Counted from the stretch's first letter, positions 8,328 through 21,725 are shown. The stretch is 64,000 nt of DNA from Thermococcus sp. AM4 (GCF_000151205.2 NC_016051.1:62001-126000), one strand, 5' to 3'. Made by a program: numbers and translations. Notes: generated by a model from the letters alone, not told the origin.

Positions 8328-8642
8328 ATGATGGCGACTGAAATGAAATCGGCTGGGAAAGAGGCTTTCATCTGGAGCATCAACCCCTTTGAGAGTATTG
8401 CCGCAGTATGGAAAGACGTGGTTGCTGGCTCTAAACTTGCAATTCCTCATGTAGTGGGGGTTATGAAAATGCACCACAATACAATCGTTGAGCTGGAACT
8501 CGATGCGGTTCCTCACTCTTTCGAGAGTAGAGTCATAGTGAAAGATGTTGATTCGATTTACTTCCTGTTTCCTGTAGATCCCGCTGAGGGGCCAGAGGGT
8601 ATCTATGTGAAATTGATAGAGAGCCTGGGGATGGGAATATGA
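8328..8642 (+). CDS. uncharacterised 104-residue protein
   Basis: No family recognised. It is a soluble, beta-rich protein whose N-terminal FIWSINPFESIAAVWKDVVAG stretch and overall pattern hint at a short SRPBCC/START-like ligand-binding fold, as in the next gene. It starts at ATG 8328 after GGTGATGG; ATG 8331 is equally possible. It overlaps the next gene through ATGA. It is the first gene behind the bracketed promoter. Confidence 0.65.
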   Translation: MMATEMKSAGKEAFIWSINPFESIAAVWKDVVAGSKLAIPHVVGVMKMHHNTIVELELDAVPHSFESRVIVKDVDSIYFLFPVDPAEGPEGIYVKLIESLGMGI

Positions 8643-9430
8643 AAAGAAGGGAAACAACCATTGAAATTGGGACTGCGAGGAGGGCAGTTGAAACGATTCT
8701 CCAGGATCCCGCTCAGTTCATAACAAACTGGCCGTACGTGGTTAAGGTTAGGGGGAAGAGCCCCGTTGTGGCCGAGATAATGCTGCCCCGCTTTGTGTTC
8801 AAGTTCCGCGATACCTACGAGTTTGAATTTCACGAGGACTACAACAGCCATATCTACGAGGGAACGGGCAGGAGAGGAACACTTACCGTGGCCATAACCC
8901 TCAAAGAGTGGCAGAAGAAGACTGCGGTAAGCGTGGAGCTTTCGTATTCCGGCAAACGGGAGTTTCTGCTGGGAAAACCCCTGGAACTGCTGACCGAAGG
9001 GATAGCAAAGTCCCTTAAAGAACTTGCCGAGAGCTTCGGTGTTCACCGGCTCTCGGAGAAGACAGAAGAAGCTATCGTTGAGGTCGACTTCTCGGACCCC
9101 ATGAGCGTTGCAAACTTTCTCGCCAAGGCGAAGATGTTCCACAGCGGGCTTCACGTGATAGCCGAGGGCAGAATCTTTGAGTTGCTCCACGATCTCATGG
9201 AAAAAGCCGGCAGTGAAGTTCTGTACGTCTCGGGGGTTACCTCCGATGGAACTAAGGGGTTTAAGGTGCTCATGAGGGGCACCCAGATAATGGCCGTTGA
9301 GGTCCGCGGGGGCGAGGTCAGGACGATAAAGGTGGTTGATGAGAAGAGTGCCAGAGAAGCGGTGAGTCTTCTATCGGGCATCTCTGGTGCATACATGCTC
9401 AACGCTTGGATTCCTGCGGGAGGTGTTTGA
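8639..9430 (+). CDS. two-domain protein, SRPBCC-like N-terminus
   Basis: 263 residues. The first 130 or so look like an SRPBCC/START-like domain: an N-terminal strand, an AVETILQDPAQFI helix, several beta strands and a long C-terminal helix (LTEGIAKSLKELAESFGV). The second half begins at about residue 145 and has alternating helices and strands reminiscent of small regulatory domains in Thermococcales signalling proteins. I do not know its function. It overlaps its upstream neighbour by 4 bases and abuts the ODP-like gene, so the three form one operon. Confidence 0.7.
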   Translation: MKRRETTIEIGTARRAVETILQDPAQFITNWPYVVKVRGKSPVVAEIMLPRFVFKFRDTYEFEFHEDYNSHIYEGTGRRGTLTVAITLKEWQKKTAVSVELSYSGKREFLLGKPLELLTEGIAKSLKELAESFGVHRLSEKTEEAIVEVDFSDPMSVANFLAKAKMFHSGLHVIAEGRIFELLHDLMEKAGSEVLYVSGVTSDGTKGFKVLMRGTQIMAVEVRGGEVRTIKVVDEKSAREAVSLLSGISGAYMLNAWIPAGGV

Positions 9431-9431
9431 G

Positions 9432-10205
9432 TTGATCCGGAACATGAACAGCTATCCCCTCTACGATGACGGGGATCACAAGGTGTACTGGCTTGGGATA
9501 GAGGAGAGCGAAGACGAACGCGGAATACTGACGAACCAGTACCTTATCATCGATGGAGACGAGGGGGCTTTGGTGGAACCCGGGGGATTCTTCGTCTTTT
9601 CGAGGGTTCTGAAGAACGTGTCCTCCCTGATCCCTCCAACCCAGCTCAGATACCTACTCTACTCCCACCAGGATCCTGATGTTGTGGCCGGCTTGAACCT
9701 GTGGTTTGAGTACGCCCCTCTGGCAAAGGTCGTCATTTCCGACCTGTGGGTGCGGTTCATTCCCCACCTGGCCGTTATGAGCGCCGGCAGGACCTTGGGA
9801 ATACCAGATGAGGGCATGGAGCTCAAGCTGGGCGATTCAACCATACGGGCCGTTCCGTCCCACTACCTTCACAGCCCCGGAAACTTCTCGTTCTACGACG
9901 AGAAAAGCGGGATTCTATTCAGCTCGGACATAGGCGCCGCCGCGTTTTCAAAGGATGAGTGGTACCTTTTCGTAGAGGACTTCAACGAGCACACTGCTCA
10001 CATGGAGGCGTTTCACAGGCGCTACATGAGTTCGACGAAAGCCCTTCAGGCGTGGGTCCGCTCCGTTAGGCGGCTTAAGCCCAAGATTATAGCGCCCCAG
10101 CACGGCGCGATTTTCAGGGACGAACACGTTGGCAGATTCCTCGACTGGCTTGAGAACCTCGAGGTGGGGATAGACGTTTTTGAAAAGAAATTCTACGGGG
10201 ATTAG
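9432..10205 (+). CDS. ODP-type metallo-beta-lactamase-fold di-iron protein
   Basis: 257 residues with the fold of the N-terminal domain of flavodiiron proteins. Metal-site motifs are visible: His79-Gln-Asp81-Pro-Asp83 (SHQDPD), a His in [10 protein letters not shown], an Asp in SSDIGAAAF and a His in PQHGAIF. The HQDPD form matches oxygen-sensing ODP proteins rather than catalytic flavodiiron reductases. No flavodoxin domain follows, so it probably senses oxygen or redox state. TTG 9432 is chosen: GGGAGGTG lies seven bases before it, while ATG 9444 is too far from that site and ATG 9387 lies inside the previous gene. Its stop overlaps the end of purE on the other strand. Confidence 0.8.
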   Translation: MIRNMNSYPLYDDGDHKVYWLGIEESEDERGILTNQYLIIDGDEGALVEPGGFFVFSRVLKNVSSLIPPTQLRYLLYSHQDPDVVAGLNLWFEYAPLAKVVISDLWVRFIPHLAVMSAGRTLGIPDEGMELKLGDSTIRAVPSHYLHSPGNFSFYDEKSGILFSSDIGAAAFSKDEWYLFVEDFNEHTAHMEAFHRRYMSSTKALQAWVRSVRRLKPKIIAPQHGAIFRDEHVGRFLDWLENLEVGIDVFEKKFYGD

Positions 10206-10633
10206 CCCCGCATTTTCTCCCTGTATTCTTTGAGCTTTTCCCTCAGTCCTTCATCCTTCAGCGCGAGGATCTCTATGGCCAGGAGGGCCGCGTTCTTTCC
10301 GTTGTCTATTCCCACCGTCGCCACGGGAACCCCCGGTGGAAGCTGTGCTATACTGAGGAGCGCGTCGAGGCCGCCCAACTTGGCCGAGACCGGAACGCCG
10401 ATGACGGGCTTAACCGTGTGGGCGGCGATGACCCCCGGTAACGCGGCACTCAGGCCGGCTATCGCTATGAACACGTCGTAGTCCTTCTTTGCCAGCTCCT
10501 CAACTTTTTTCGGGTTTCTGTGGGCAGATGCGACCTCAACGTCGTACTCCACGCCGAACTCATCGAGAACAGAGGTTACCTTCTCTGCGATGTGGCTATC
10601 GCTCCTGCTTCCCATAACCACCAGAACCTTCAC
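10202..10633 (-). CDS. purE: N5-carboxyaminoimidazole ribonucleotide mutase
   Basis: 143 residues. PurE converts N5-CAIR to CAIR in purine synthesis. The fingerprints GSRSDSH near the N-terminus, AHRNP and [15 protein letters not shown] are all present, and the length is normal for class I PurE. GTG 10633 is chosen because GGTGG lies upstream and [12 protein letters not shown] is the usual beginning; the more upstream ATG would add ten unlikely residues. No purK gene is present in this window, so the source of N5-CAIR is not visible here. It is transcribed away from purD with two unrelated genes between. Confidence 0.95.
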   Translation of the reverse strand: MKVLVVMGSRSDSHIAEKVTSVLDEFGVEYDVEVASAHRNPKKVEELAKKDYDVFIAIAGLSAALPGVIAAHTVKPVIGVPVSAKLGGLDALLSIAQLPPGVPVATVGIDNGKNAALLAIEILALKDEGLREKLKEYREKMRG

Positions 10634-10641
10634 CGAAACCA

Positions 10642-10675
10642 CCGTTTGCAAAAACATGCTCAAAACTTAAAAAAT
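10642..10675 (-). promoter_or_regulatory. purE promoter with candidate purine-regulon element
   Basis: On the minus strand AATTTTTTAAG (TATA, about 10665-10675) is followed by TTTTTGCAAACGG (about 10643-10655). The TTTTTGCA block resembles elements at the same place in the purD and guaB-subunit promoters. Confidence 0.4.
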
Positions 10676-10706
10676 TTGCGAGTAAGTTGACGTAAAAGTG
10701 TTAAAA

Positions 10707-11456
10707 TCATCCGAAGCGAATCCGCCCGTTCTTGAACCTGTACTCCAGCGTTTTAACGTTTCCAAGCTCTGGGGCCTTGATGAGGTGGAGGTACCTCTTC
10801 GTCTCTCCGTCCTCAACTCTGCTCTCCGTCTTGAGAACGTAATCGGCCTTGCGGTAGAGGAGGGGCAGTACTATCGTATCCTCGCCGGTGTAGGTCCAAA
10901 CGTTCGTTCCGGCGGGGTACTTCCTGTACACCTCGGACCTGCTCCTCTGGAGATCAGAGATCTCAAGGTACCGCTGGGTTGCCTTGGGGGTGAATATCGA
11001 GAGGTAGTCGGACATGGAAACCGTAATCCCCCACAGTTCCCTTCCCTCGAACATTCCCATCTCCGCCCACTTCTGCTTGTGGGCGCCGATTACCTTGATG
11101 TACTTCTCGTTCAGGGTGTCGATGTCAATTGGCTTCCTTAGATACCACACGTTCTCAAGATCGCTCTTTATGTCGTAGATGCTCCCGAAGGTGTCGATGA
11201 TCATGAGCCTGCCCTCGTGGAGGTGCCTCCTCCAGTCGATCCCGGCCTTTTCCATAACGCTCAGGACAAGCGAGAGGGGCGTGCCTATGTTGAAGTATCC
11301 CACGAGGTTGTCGGAGTCGAGCTTCTCCCTCATGATCTCGAAGGCCAGAAACTTTCCCAGGGAGCGGGGATCGGCCTCGTGAATGAGAATAAGGCTCTTC
11401 TCGACCACACCCCCGAGGATCTCATCGAGTTCCTTAATTCCAAGCGCTAAGGTCAT
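10707..11456 (-). CDS. degenerate KaiC/RecA-like protein
   Basis: 249 residues. The opening (LGIKELDEILGGVVEKSLILI) follows the KaiC/RecA-family pattern, but the Walker A loop is replaced by HEADPRSLGK (26-35), so ATP binding is doubtful. A hydrophobic strand ending in Asp (LMIIDTFGS) may be a residual Walker B. It is paralogous to the gene upstream, with which it overlaps through ATGA. Such inactive KaiC-like proteins are common in Thermococcales signalling loci; the role is unknown. It lies between purE and purD without obvious metabolic connection. Confidence 0.75.
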   Translation of the reverse strand: MTLALGIKELDEILGGVVEKSLILIHEADPRSLGKFLAFEIMREKLDSDNLVGYFNIGTPLSLVLSVMEKAGIDWRRHLHEGRLMIIDTFGSIYDIKSDLENVWYLRKPIDIDTLNEKYIKVIGAHKQKWAEMGMFEGRELWGITVSMSDYLSIFTPKATQRYLEISDLQRSRSEVYRKYPAGTNVWTYTGEDTIVLPLLYRKADYVLKTESRVEDGETKRYLHLIKAPELGNVKTLEYRFKNGRIRFG

Positions 11457-12088
11457 TCCCCATCACCCTTTGTCATTATAACCCTTCTGAGGCCGTTCTC
11501 GATGACGCCCTCAAAGACGTAGTCGGAGTAGAGGTAGATGAACTCCTCGAGGGCTGGGCACTCGGACTTGATGTAGGTTATTATCCCCGCGGTCCTCACA
11601 CCAGACTCCTCCCGGAGGCTCCAGAGGAGTTTCTGAGTCCTCACTGGGTTGTCAAAGAGTCTGCACATCCCGGATTCGAGGTAGCCGACAACGATTACCT
11701 CCTCTGGACTCAGCTCCGCCAGCAGGTCCCTTATCAGCGTCCTGTACTTAAGGATGAACACCCTGTCATCAAGATACCCCGATAGAACGAACACTCCATC
11801 GACACCAGAATCTATGTGCCTCATCGATCCAAAAACGTCCAGAACGTAGAGGTTTTTGCCGAGATGGCCTTCGTAATCCAGTCCCGCCCTCCTGAAATCC
11901 CTGAAAAGGCTCTGAAGGGGTTCATAAGACACTATCCATACGTACTTGCCCTCCTCCAGCGGTTTTTCGAGGCTTCTAAGGGCCGGTACGTAGGTGAATG
12001 ATGAAAAATCCTGGTCCACGATGCCCACGATCTTACCTTTGAGAAATGATTCTGATATTATCGCCATTAGTTTCTCCTCGCCGTCCAT
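11453..12088 (-). CDS. KaiC-like protein lacking a P-loop
   Basis: 211 residues, paralogue of the preceding entry: AGLDYEGHLGKNLYVLDVFGS here matches AGIDWRRHLHEGRLMIIDTFGS there. The N-terminal P-loop region is missing altogether, so it cannot be a normal ATPase. The two genes are co-transcribed from a promoter that faces away from purD (minus-strand AT-rich region near 12115-12135). Possible roles are scaffolding or ligand sensing. Function unknown. Confidence 0.7.
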   Translation of the reverse strand: MDGEEKLMAIISESFLKGKIVGIVDQDFSSFTYVPALRSLEKPLEEGKYVWIVSYEPLQSLFRDFRRAGLDYEGHLGKNLYVLDVFGSMRHIDSGVDGVFVLSGYLDDRVFILKYRTLIRDLLAELSPEEVIVVGYLESGMCRLFDNPVRTQKLLWSLREESGVRTAGIITYIKSECPALEEFIYLYSDYVFEGVIENGLRRVIMTKGDGE

Positions 12089-12201
12089 AGTTTGTCCCTC
12101 CTGTAATGATCAGTCTAAATACCTAAATACTTTATGGTGGATGAAAAGATCTTTTGGTGTTGCTCCGGCCCCGTTAATTGACTATTTACTGTAAAAACAA
12201 A

Positions 12202-12234
12202 CCTTAAAAATCCAAATTTTTGACAAATAAATGG
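12202..12234 (+). promoter_or_regulatory. purD promoter with candidate purine-regulon element
   Basis: CCTTAAAAAT (TATA, from 12202) is followed by ATTTTTGACAAATAAATGG (12216-12234), which runs into the ribosome site. The second element matches the GMP synthase subunit B promoter at 15 of 19 positions. A short palindrome TTTACTGTAAA (12185-12195) lies just upstream. Confidence 0.5.
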
Positions 12235-12242
12235 TGAAGTTC

Positions 12243-13559
12243 ATGAGGGTTCTGCTCGTTGGTGGAGGAGGGAGGGAGCACGCGATTGGGGAGGCCCTCG
12301 TAAGGGGAGGCGCCGAACTCTACGTGGTTTCGAAGCACAGAAATCCGGGCCTCGCGAGGCTCGCGAAGGGCTATGGTCTGGCAAAGGAGACCGACGTCGA
12401 GAAGGTTCTGGACTACGCCGAAAAATTTGGCGTCGAGCTGGCGTTCATCGGCCCCGAGGCGCCCCTGGAGAAGGGCATCGTTGACACCCTCGAGGAAAAC
12501 GGGGTTCCAACCGTCGGCCCGAGCAAAGAGGCCTCTAAACTTGAAACCGACAAGGCCTTCGCGAGGGCCTTCATGGAGCGCAACGAAATCCCCGGAAGAA
12601 AGGCCTTCAGGGTCTTCACGGACGTTGAGGAGATGAAGCGCTGGATTGACGACTTCGGAAGGCCCGTCGTTGTTAAGCCCATCGGCCTGACCGGGGGAAA
12701 GGGCGTTAAGGTCGTCGGCCACCAGCTGAGGGACAACGAGGAGGCCAAGGCCTACGCCGCGGAGCTAATCAGGCGTGACGGCAGGGTTCTCATCGAGGAA
12801 AGGACAGACGGCGTCGAGTTCACGTTACAGGTCTTCAGCGACGGAAAAAGGGTTCTCCCCATGCCCCTCGTCCAGGACTACCCCCACGCCTATGAAGGTG
12901 ACGAAGGTCCGATAACCGGCGGAATGGGGAGCTACTCCTGTTCCAACGGCCTGCTTCCCTTCGTGACGCGGGAAGACTACGAGAAGGCCCTTGAGACGCT
13001 CAAGGCAACTGTCGAGGCCATGAGGAAGGAGGGAACGCCCTACAAGGGACTCCTCTACGGCCAGTTCATGCTCAGCAAGGACGGGCCCGTTCTCATAGAG
13101 TACAACGCCCGCTTCGGCGACCCTGAGGCGATAAACGTCCTCCCGCTCATCAGGACGAGCCTCGTTGAAATAGCCGAGGGAATAGTTGACGGCAACCTTC
13201 GGAGGGCAGAGTTCAAGGGCAAAGCGACGGTCGTCAAGTACCTCGCGCCGAAAGGTTATCCAACGAACCCCGTCAAGGGTGTGAAGGTAGAGGTCAACGA
13301 GAAGGCCGTTGAAGAGGCCGGTGCGAGGCTTTACTACGCTTCAATTGATGAGAACTACACGCTACTCGGCTCAAGGGCCATAGCGGTCGTTGGAATCGCC
13401 GATAGCCTTGAAGAAGCAGAGAGAATAGCGGAGAGCGCGGTTCCCCACATAAAGGGTGAGCTGTTCTACAGGCGCGACGTCGGAACCCGGGAGAGCGTTG
13501 AGAGGAGGATTGAGCTGATGCGGAAGCTTGGAAGGGACTTTGAGCCGAACCCGTGCTGA
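12243..13559 (+). CDS. purD: phosphoribosylamine-glycine ligase
   Basis: 438 residues, an ATP-grasp enzyme making glycinamide ribonucleotide. The N-terminal GGGGREHAIG loop, the central GLTGGKGVKVV motif and NARFGDPEA near residue 285 are diagnostic. ATG 12243 is chosen because GGTGA lies six bases upstream and MRVLLVGGGGREHA is the usual start; ATG 12231 lies within that ribosome site. It begins a run of purine genes (purD, purP and a Rossmann protein). Confidence 0.97.
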   Translation: MRVLLVGGGGREHAIGEALVRGGAELYVVSKHRNPGLARLAKGYGLAKETDVEKVLDYAEKFGVELAFIGPEAPLEKGIVDTLEENGVPTVGPSKEASKLETDKAFARAFMERNEIPGRKAFRVFTDVEEMKRWIDDFGRPVVVKPIGLTGGKGVKVVGHQLRDNEEAKAYAAELIRRDGRVLIEERTDGVEFTLQVFSDGKRVLPMPLVQDYPHAYEGDEGPITGGMGSYSCSNGLLPFVTREDYEKALETLKATVEAMRKEGTPYKGLLYGQFMLSKDGPVLIEYNARFGDPEAINVLPLIRTSLVEIAEGIVDGNLRRAEFKGKATVVKYLAPKGYPTNPVKGVKVEVNEKAVEEAGARLYYASIDENYTLLGSRAIAVVGIADSLEEAERIAESAVPHIKGELFYRRDVGTRESVERRIELMRKLGRDFEPNPC

Positions 13560-13569
13560 GGTGGTGGGA

Positions 13570-14712
13570 ATGATAAGCCGGAACGAGATTCTGGAAATCC
13601 TCGAGAGGTACGACCCCGAGAAGATAACCGTCGGCGTTCTCGGGAGCCACTCCGCCCTGGACATAGCCGACGGTGCCAAGGAGGAAGGTTTGCCCGTTCT
13701 CGTCGTTGCGCAGAGGGGCAGACACAGAACTTACGCCGAGTACTTCAGGCTGAGGAAGACGAAGGACGGCCTGACCAAGGGCTTCATCGACGAGGTCATC
13801 ATCCTTGAAAAGTTCGCCCAGATAATAGACGTTCAGGATGAGCTCGTTAGGAGGAACGTCATCTTCGTCCCCAACCGCTCCTTCGTGGTCTACACCGGCA
13901 TAGAGGGGGTTGAGAACGACTTTAAGGTTCCGCTCTTCGGGAGCAGGAACCTGCTCAGGAGCGAGGAGAGGAGCGAGGAGAAGAGCTACTACTGGCTCCT
14001 TGAGAAGGCTGGACTCCCCTATCCGGAGCCCGTCAAGCCGGAGGAGATTGACGAGGTCGGCCTCGTCATAGTCAAGCTTCCGCACGCCAAGAAGAGGCTC
14101 GAGCGTGGATTCTTCACGGCCGCGAGCTACAAGGAGTTCCGCGAGAAGGCCGAGAGGCTCATTAAACTCGGCGTAATCACGGAGGAGGACCTCGCGAGGG
14201 CCAGAATCGAGCGCTACATCATCGGGCCTGTGTTCAACTTCGACTTCTTCTACTCGCCGATTGACGGTGAGATTGAGCTTCTGGGAATAGACTGGCGCTT
14301 CGAAACGAGCCTTGACGGCCACGTAAGGCTTCCCGCTTCCCAGCAGTTGACCCTCCCCGAGTGGCAGTTCGAGCCGGAATACACCGTAACGGGCCACGCA
14401 TCATCGACCCTCCGCGAGTCGCTTTTGGAGAAGGTCTTCGACATGGCTGAGAAGTACGTTAAGGCGACGCAGGAGTATTACGAGCCCGGAATAATCGGGC
14501 CGTTCACGCTTCAGACGGCGGTTGACAAAGACCTCAACTTCTACATCTACGACGTCGCCCCGAGAACCGGCGGTGGAACGAACATTCACATGGCGATGGG
14601 ACACCCCTACGGCAACGCCCTCTGGAGGAAGCCCATGAGCACCGGACGGAGGGTCGCCCTCGAGATAAAGCGCGCTATCGAGCTGGACGAGCTTGAGAAG
14701 GTGGTAACCTGA
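13570..14712 (+). CDS. purP: FAICAR synthetase (formate-dependent), PurP
   Basis: 380 residues. PurP replaces bacterial PurH by making FAICAR from AICAR, formate and ATP in archaea. The N-terminal GSHSALDIADGAKEEG motif and the ATP-grasp C-terminal part with APRTGGGTNIHMAMGHPYG are typical. ATG 13570 follows GAGGTGGTGG and begins ten bases after purD. A second PurP copy lies at 19685-20680; this one keeps the GGG-rich C-terminal motif and is the better candidate for the canonical enzyme. Confidence 0.93.
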   Translation: MISRNEILEILERYDPEKITVGVLGSHSALDIADGAKEEGLPVLVVAQRGRHRTYAEYFRLRKTKDGLTKGFIDEVIILEKFAQIIDVQDELVRRNVIFVPNRSFVVYTGIEGVENDFKVPLFGSRNLLRSEERSEEKSYYWLLEKAGLPYPEPVKPEEIDEVGLVIVKLPHAKKRLERGFFTAASYKEFREKAERLIKLGVITEEDLARARIERYIIGPVFNFDFFYSPIDGEIELLGIDWRFETSLDGHVRLPASQQLTLPEWQFEPEYTVTGHASSTLRESLLEKVFDMAEKYVKATQEYYEPGIIGPFTLQTAVDKDLNFYIYDVAPRTGGGTNIHMAMGHPYGNALWRKPMSTGRRVALEIKRAIELDELEKVVT

Positions 14713-15221
14713 TGGTTCAGATAGCCGTTGCCGGTTCCGGCGACTCGGAGCTCATCCCAGAGGCCGAGAGGAAGGCGAGGGCCTTCGCCAGGGCCCTTCC
14801 CCTCGACGTCATACTCCTAACGGGTGGAAAAGGAGGAATAATGGCGGTCGTCTCGGAGGAGTTCAGGAAGCGCGGTGGGACGGTCGTGGGAATTCTCCCG
14901 GGGGACGAAGAGGGGAACCCGTACAGCTCGGTGAGGATAAAGACGGGCTTCAATCCGGTGGGCAGGAGCGTCGTCCTCGTTACCTCGGCCGACGTCCTCG
15001 TCGTTCTCGGCGGCGGCTCGGGAACGATGGTCGAGGCTCTTATGGCCTACAACCTCGGAATTCCGGTTGTTGTCCTTATCGGAACCGGCTACAGGAGCGA
15101 TGAGCTTAGGGCCCTCGCGAAGGACGGCTTCTTCGACCACAGGAAACGGGCGAAGGTTGCCTTCACAGGGAGCCCTGAGGAGGCAGTTAGGCTGGCGATG
15201 GATTTGGCTGGAAACCGTTAG
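14712..15221 (+). CDS. TIGR00725-like Rossmann protein
   Basis: 169 residues in the TIGR00725/LOG-like family of nucleotide-binding Rossmann proteins. It has an N-terminal VAGSG loop, LLTGGKGGIMAVV, and the family block GGGSGTMVEAL. LOG-type proteins cleave nucleoside monophosphates to free bases, but the TIGR00725 group itself has no settled activity. It starts at the last base of purP (overlapping stop and start), so it belongs to the purD-purP operon and may handle purine nucleotides. Confidence 0.8.
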   Translation: MVQIAVAGSGDSELIPEAERKARAFARALPLDVILLTGGKGGIMAVVSEEFRKRGGTVVGILPGDEEGNPYSSVRIKTGFNPVGRSVVLVTSADVLVVLGGGSGTMVEALMAYNLGIPVVVLIGTGYRSDELRALAKDGFFDHRKRAKVAFTGSPEEAVRLAMDLAGNR

Positions 15222-15246
15222 GTGTATCGGGACGAATTTCGAACCC

Positions 15247-15266
15247 ATTTCTGTTTTGTTATTTTA
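15247..15266 (+). terminator. possible T-rich terminator after the purD operon
   Basis: The run TTTCTGTTTTGTTATTTTAA shortly after the stop codon is T-rich enough to act as an archaeal terminator. The next gene has its own TATA box (GTTTTTAAGAG, about 15289-15299). Confidence 0.35.
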
Positions 15267-15346
15267 AACCGTACTGCCTTCGGGAAACGTTTTTAAGAGA
15301 GAAGAGGCCGCTTTTCCTGTCGATCAACGATCTGGGGGTTGAAACC

Positions 15347-16543
15347 ATGGATAACCGCTGGAGAACGGTCATTCTCAACACCCTCGTTGTTGCCTCCGGT
15401 TTTGGAACGATGCACATGCTCGAGAAGTTCAAGGACGTTGTTTTAACGCACTACGGTATTACAGAGGCAATGATGGGCTATCAGCAGACAGCCTACGTCG
15501 TCGGCCTCTTCGTCGCATTCCTCCTTGGCGGGACGAGCCTGTTCAAGGGCTCCTTCAAGAGGAGCGTTGCTTTGATCGTCAGCTTTGCCGCAATACCCCA
15601 GCTCCTGATTCCCTTCATGCCGAACTGGTGGGGAGTCGTTGCCTTGCGCTTCTTCCAGGGCTTCATCGTTGCTCTCATAGCGGTCTTCAGCAACCAGATT
15701 GGAAGGCTGTTCGTAGCTGAGAGGCCCTTTGCAAAGGGCATAATCCTGTCGGGAATCTTCTGGGGCGGAATCTACGGCATAAGCCTTGCCAAATGGGCCG
15801 GCGGAAACGAGGCGAACTGGTCATCGGTCAGGGAAGCTTTCGTGATCTCGGCGGTTCTTATGTACGTTATGCTCGCGATCTGGTGGCTCTTTACTGAAGA
15901 CTTTGAGATCCCCAAGGAGAAGCGCTCGTCCAGGGCCAACGTCTGGAAGATGCCCTTCACCTGGGTCTTCGGCTTCACGTTCTTCCCGGCCCTGTGGATC
16001 ATCTTCACCCTGGGTTCCTTCACGCTCCACAACGTGGACTTCAGTGATGCTCAGGTTTCCAACCTCGTCATGGCCCTCGAGGTCTCGATGGGCCTCTGGT
16101 CGATAATAATGGGCTACCTCGGCTACCGCCTCTCGGTTAAGAACACCAGCAACCGCGGTCTCTTCAGGGCCATCGTCAGCGTCATGACGCTCTCCTACGC
16201 GGTAACATTCCTCGGAATCTTCATCGTCTGGAAGGCGATACTCGCGAACGACTACACCCTCGCACTAATCGGCATAGCTGTAACGGGAATCGTCCAGGGA
16301 ACCGGCCCGGCCTTCTGGACGACGGCCCCAGCCGCCTATCCGAAGGAGATCTACCCGGAGGCCAGCTTTGCCCTCGGCCTAATCTCGAACTCCGCCAACG
16401 CCGTCGCTCCGAACGTCATGTTCGTCCTCGTTCACAGTGTGAACACGGGAATGATAATCTACCTGGTCATGGCGGCGCTCGGCATTGTAACACTCCTCGT
16501 CTCGAGCAGGATGAAGCTCCCGGTTGAAGAGCTCTCGGCATGA
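15347..16543 (+). CDS. major facilitator superfamily transporter
   Basis: 398 residues with about twelve hydrophobic segments, the normal length for MFS carriers. The loop between helices 2 and 3 carries a basic segment (KGSFKRS) where MFS motif A usually lies, in weak form. It stands alone between two purine operons behind its own promoter, so purine or nucleoside transport is a reasonable guess, but the sequence does not give the substrate. GGGGGTTG lies upstream of ATG 15347. Confidence 0.85.
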   Translation: MDNRWRTVILNTLVVASGFGTMHMLEKFKDVVLTHYGITEAMMGYQQTAYVVGLFVAFLLGGTSLFKGSFKRSVALIVSFAAIPQLLIPFMPNWWGVVALRFFQGFIVALIAVFSNQIGRLFVAERPFAKGIILSGIFWGGIYGISLAKWAGGNEANWSSVREAFVISAVLMYVMLAIWWLFTEDFEIPKEKRSSRANVWKMPFTWVFGFTFFPALWIIFTLGSFTLHNVDFSDAQVSNLVMALEVSMGLWSIIMGYLGYRLSVKNTSNRGLFRAIVSVMTLSYAVTFLGIFIVWKAILANDYTLALIGIAVTGIVQGTGPAFWTTAPAAYPKEIYPEASFALGLISNSANAVAPNVMFVLVHSVNTGMIIYLVMAALGIVTLLVSSRMKLPVEELSA

Positions 16544-16549
16544 GCGGTC

Positions 16550-16570
16550 TTTTGTTTTTCATTTTCTTGT
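16550..16570 (+). terminator. T-rich terminator after the MFS gene
   Basis: Within 30 bases of the stop codon the plus strand has three T-runs separated by single bases (TTTTGTTTTTCATTTTCTTG). This fits termination before the separate purS promoter. Confidence 0.5.
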
Positions 16571-16579
16571 CAAAATAAG

Positions 16580-16612
16580 CCTTAAAAACTCTCAATTTTT
16601 ACACTTTTCTGG
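16580..16612 (+). promoter_or_regulatory. purS-purQ-purL promoter
   Basis: CCTTAAAAAC (16580-16589) is a TATA box; ATTTTTACACTTTTCTGG (16595-16612) lies at the place of the element seen before purD. TTGTCAAAA (16569-16577) upstream of the TATA resembles the reverse complement of the purD element. Confidence 0.45.
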
Positions 16613-16626
16613 CAAGGGTGGTCGCT

Positions 16627-16869
16627 ATGAAGTGGAAGGTTACCGTCACCGTTCGCCTCAAGGAGGGACTCAACGACCCTGAAGGGAGGGTCATAGGGAA
16701 GGCCCTTAGAAACCTCGGCTACGCGGTTGAAGGCCTGCGTGTCCCGAAGTGCTTCGAGTTCGAGCTTGAGAGCGAAAAACCTGAGGAAGAGGTCGAGGAG
16801 ATGTGCCGGAAGCTCCTCGCCAACCCGCTCATCCACAGCTGGGAGTACAGGATAGAGCCGGTGAGCTGA
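16627..16869 (+). CDS. purS: FGAM synthase subunit PurS
   Basis: 80 residues, the small dimeric subunit that bridges PurQ and PurL in FGAM synthase. [20 protein letters not shown] is a typical PurS opening and length is normal. ATG 16627 is preferred because GGTGG lies just upstream; the GTG at 16618 is part of that ribosome site. It is immediately followed by purQ. Confidence 0.95.
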   Translation: MKWKVTVTVRLKEGLNDPEGRVIGKALRNLGYAVEGLRVPKCFEFELESEKPEEEVEEMCRKLLANPLIHSWEYRIEPVS

Positions 16870-16870
16870 G

Positions 16871-17542
16871 ATGGTGCGCTTTGCCGTGGTGGTGTTCCCG
16901 GGAACCAACTGCGACTTCGAGACAGAGAGGGCCATAAGGAAGGCCGGAGCCGAGGCAGAGCGCGTCTGGTATAAAACGAGCCTCAAGGACTTCGACGGTG
17001 TCGTCCTTCCAGGGGGCTTCAGCTACGCCGATTACCTTCGCGCCGGTGCGATAGCCGCCCGTCAGGAGATAATGGAGGAAGTGAAGGAGTTCGCCGAGGA
17101 GGGACGGCCTGTCCTTGGAATCTGCAACGGCTTTCAAATCCTCACCGAGGCGGGCCTTCTGCCCGGGGCTTTGAGACCCAACAGGGTTCCGCGCTTCCTC
17201 TGCAGGTGGGTTCACCTCCGCGTAAACGACGCGGAAACACCGTTTACTTCCCTCTACGAGCCGGGAGAGGTCATAAGGATGCCGATTGCCCACGCCGAAG
17301 GAAATTACTACACAGACGACCCCTCGAAGGTCAGAATAGTCTTCCAGTACAGCGACGAAAAGGGAAACGTGAGCGAAGAAGCCAACCCCAACGGCTCGGT
17401 TCTGAACATAGCGGCGATAGCCAACGAGCGTGGCAACGTTCTCGGGACGATGCCCCATCCTGAGCGCGCGAGCGACCGCTTTCTGGGGAGTGAGGACGGC
17501 CTGAGGCTGTTCAGGAGCATGGTTGAGTGGGCGAGGAGGTGA
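16871..17542 (+). CDS. purQ: FGAM synthase glutaminase subunit PurQ
   Basis: 223 residues, a class I glutamine amidotransferase that feeds ammonia to PurL. The nucleophile is Cys85 in [10 protein letters not shown]; the His/Glu pair lies in MPHPERASD near the C-terminus. The N-terminal VVFPGTNCD is characteristic. It starts one base after purS ends. Confidence 0.97.
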   Translation: MVRFAVVVFPGTNCDFETERAIRKAGAEAERVWYKTSLKDFDGVVLPGGFSYADYLRAGAIAARQEIMEEVKEFAEEGRPVLGICNGFQILTEAGLLPGALRPNRVPRFLCRWVHLRVNDAETPFTSLYEPGEVIRMPIAHAEGNYYTDDPSKVRIVFQYSDEKGNVSEEANPNGSVLNIAAIANERGNVLGTMPHPERASDRFLGSEDGLRLFRSMVEWARR

Positions 17543-17546
17543 GGAA

Positions 17547-21725
<4,179 letters not shown>

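Noticed and set aside
13294-14397. Long minus-strand frames opposite purD/purP and purL.
   Set aside because: They mirror GC-rich codon usage of the real purine genes and show no family motif, promoter or ribosome site.
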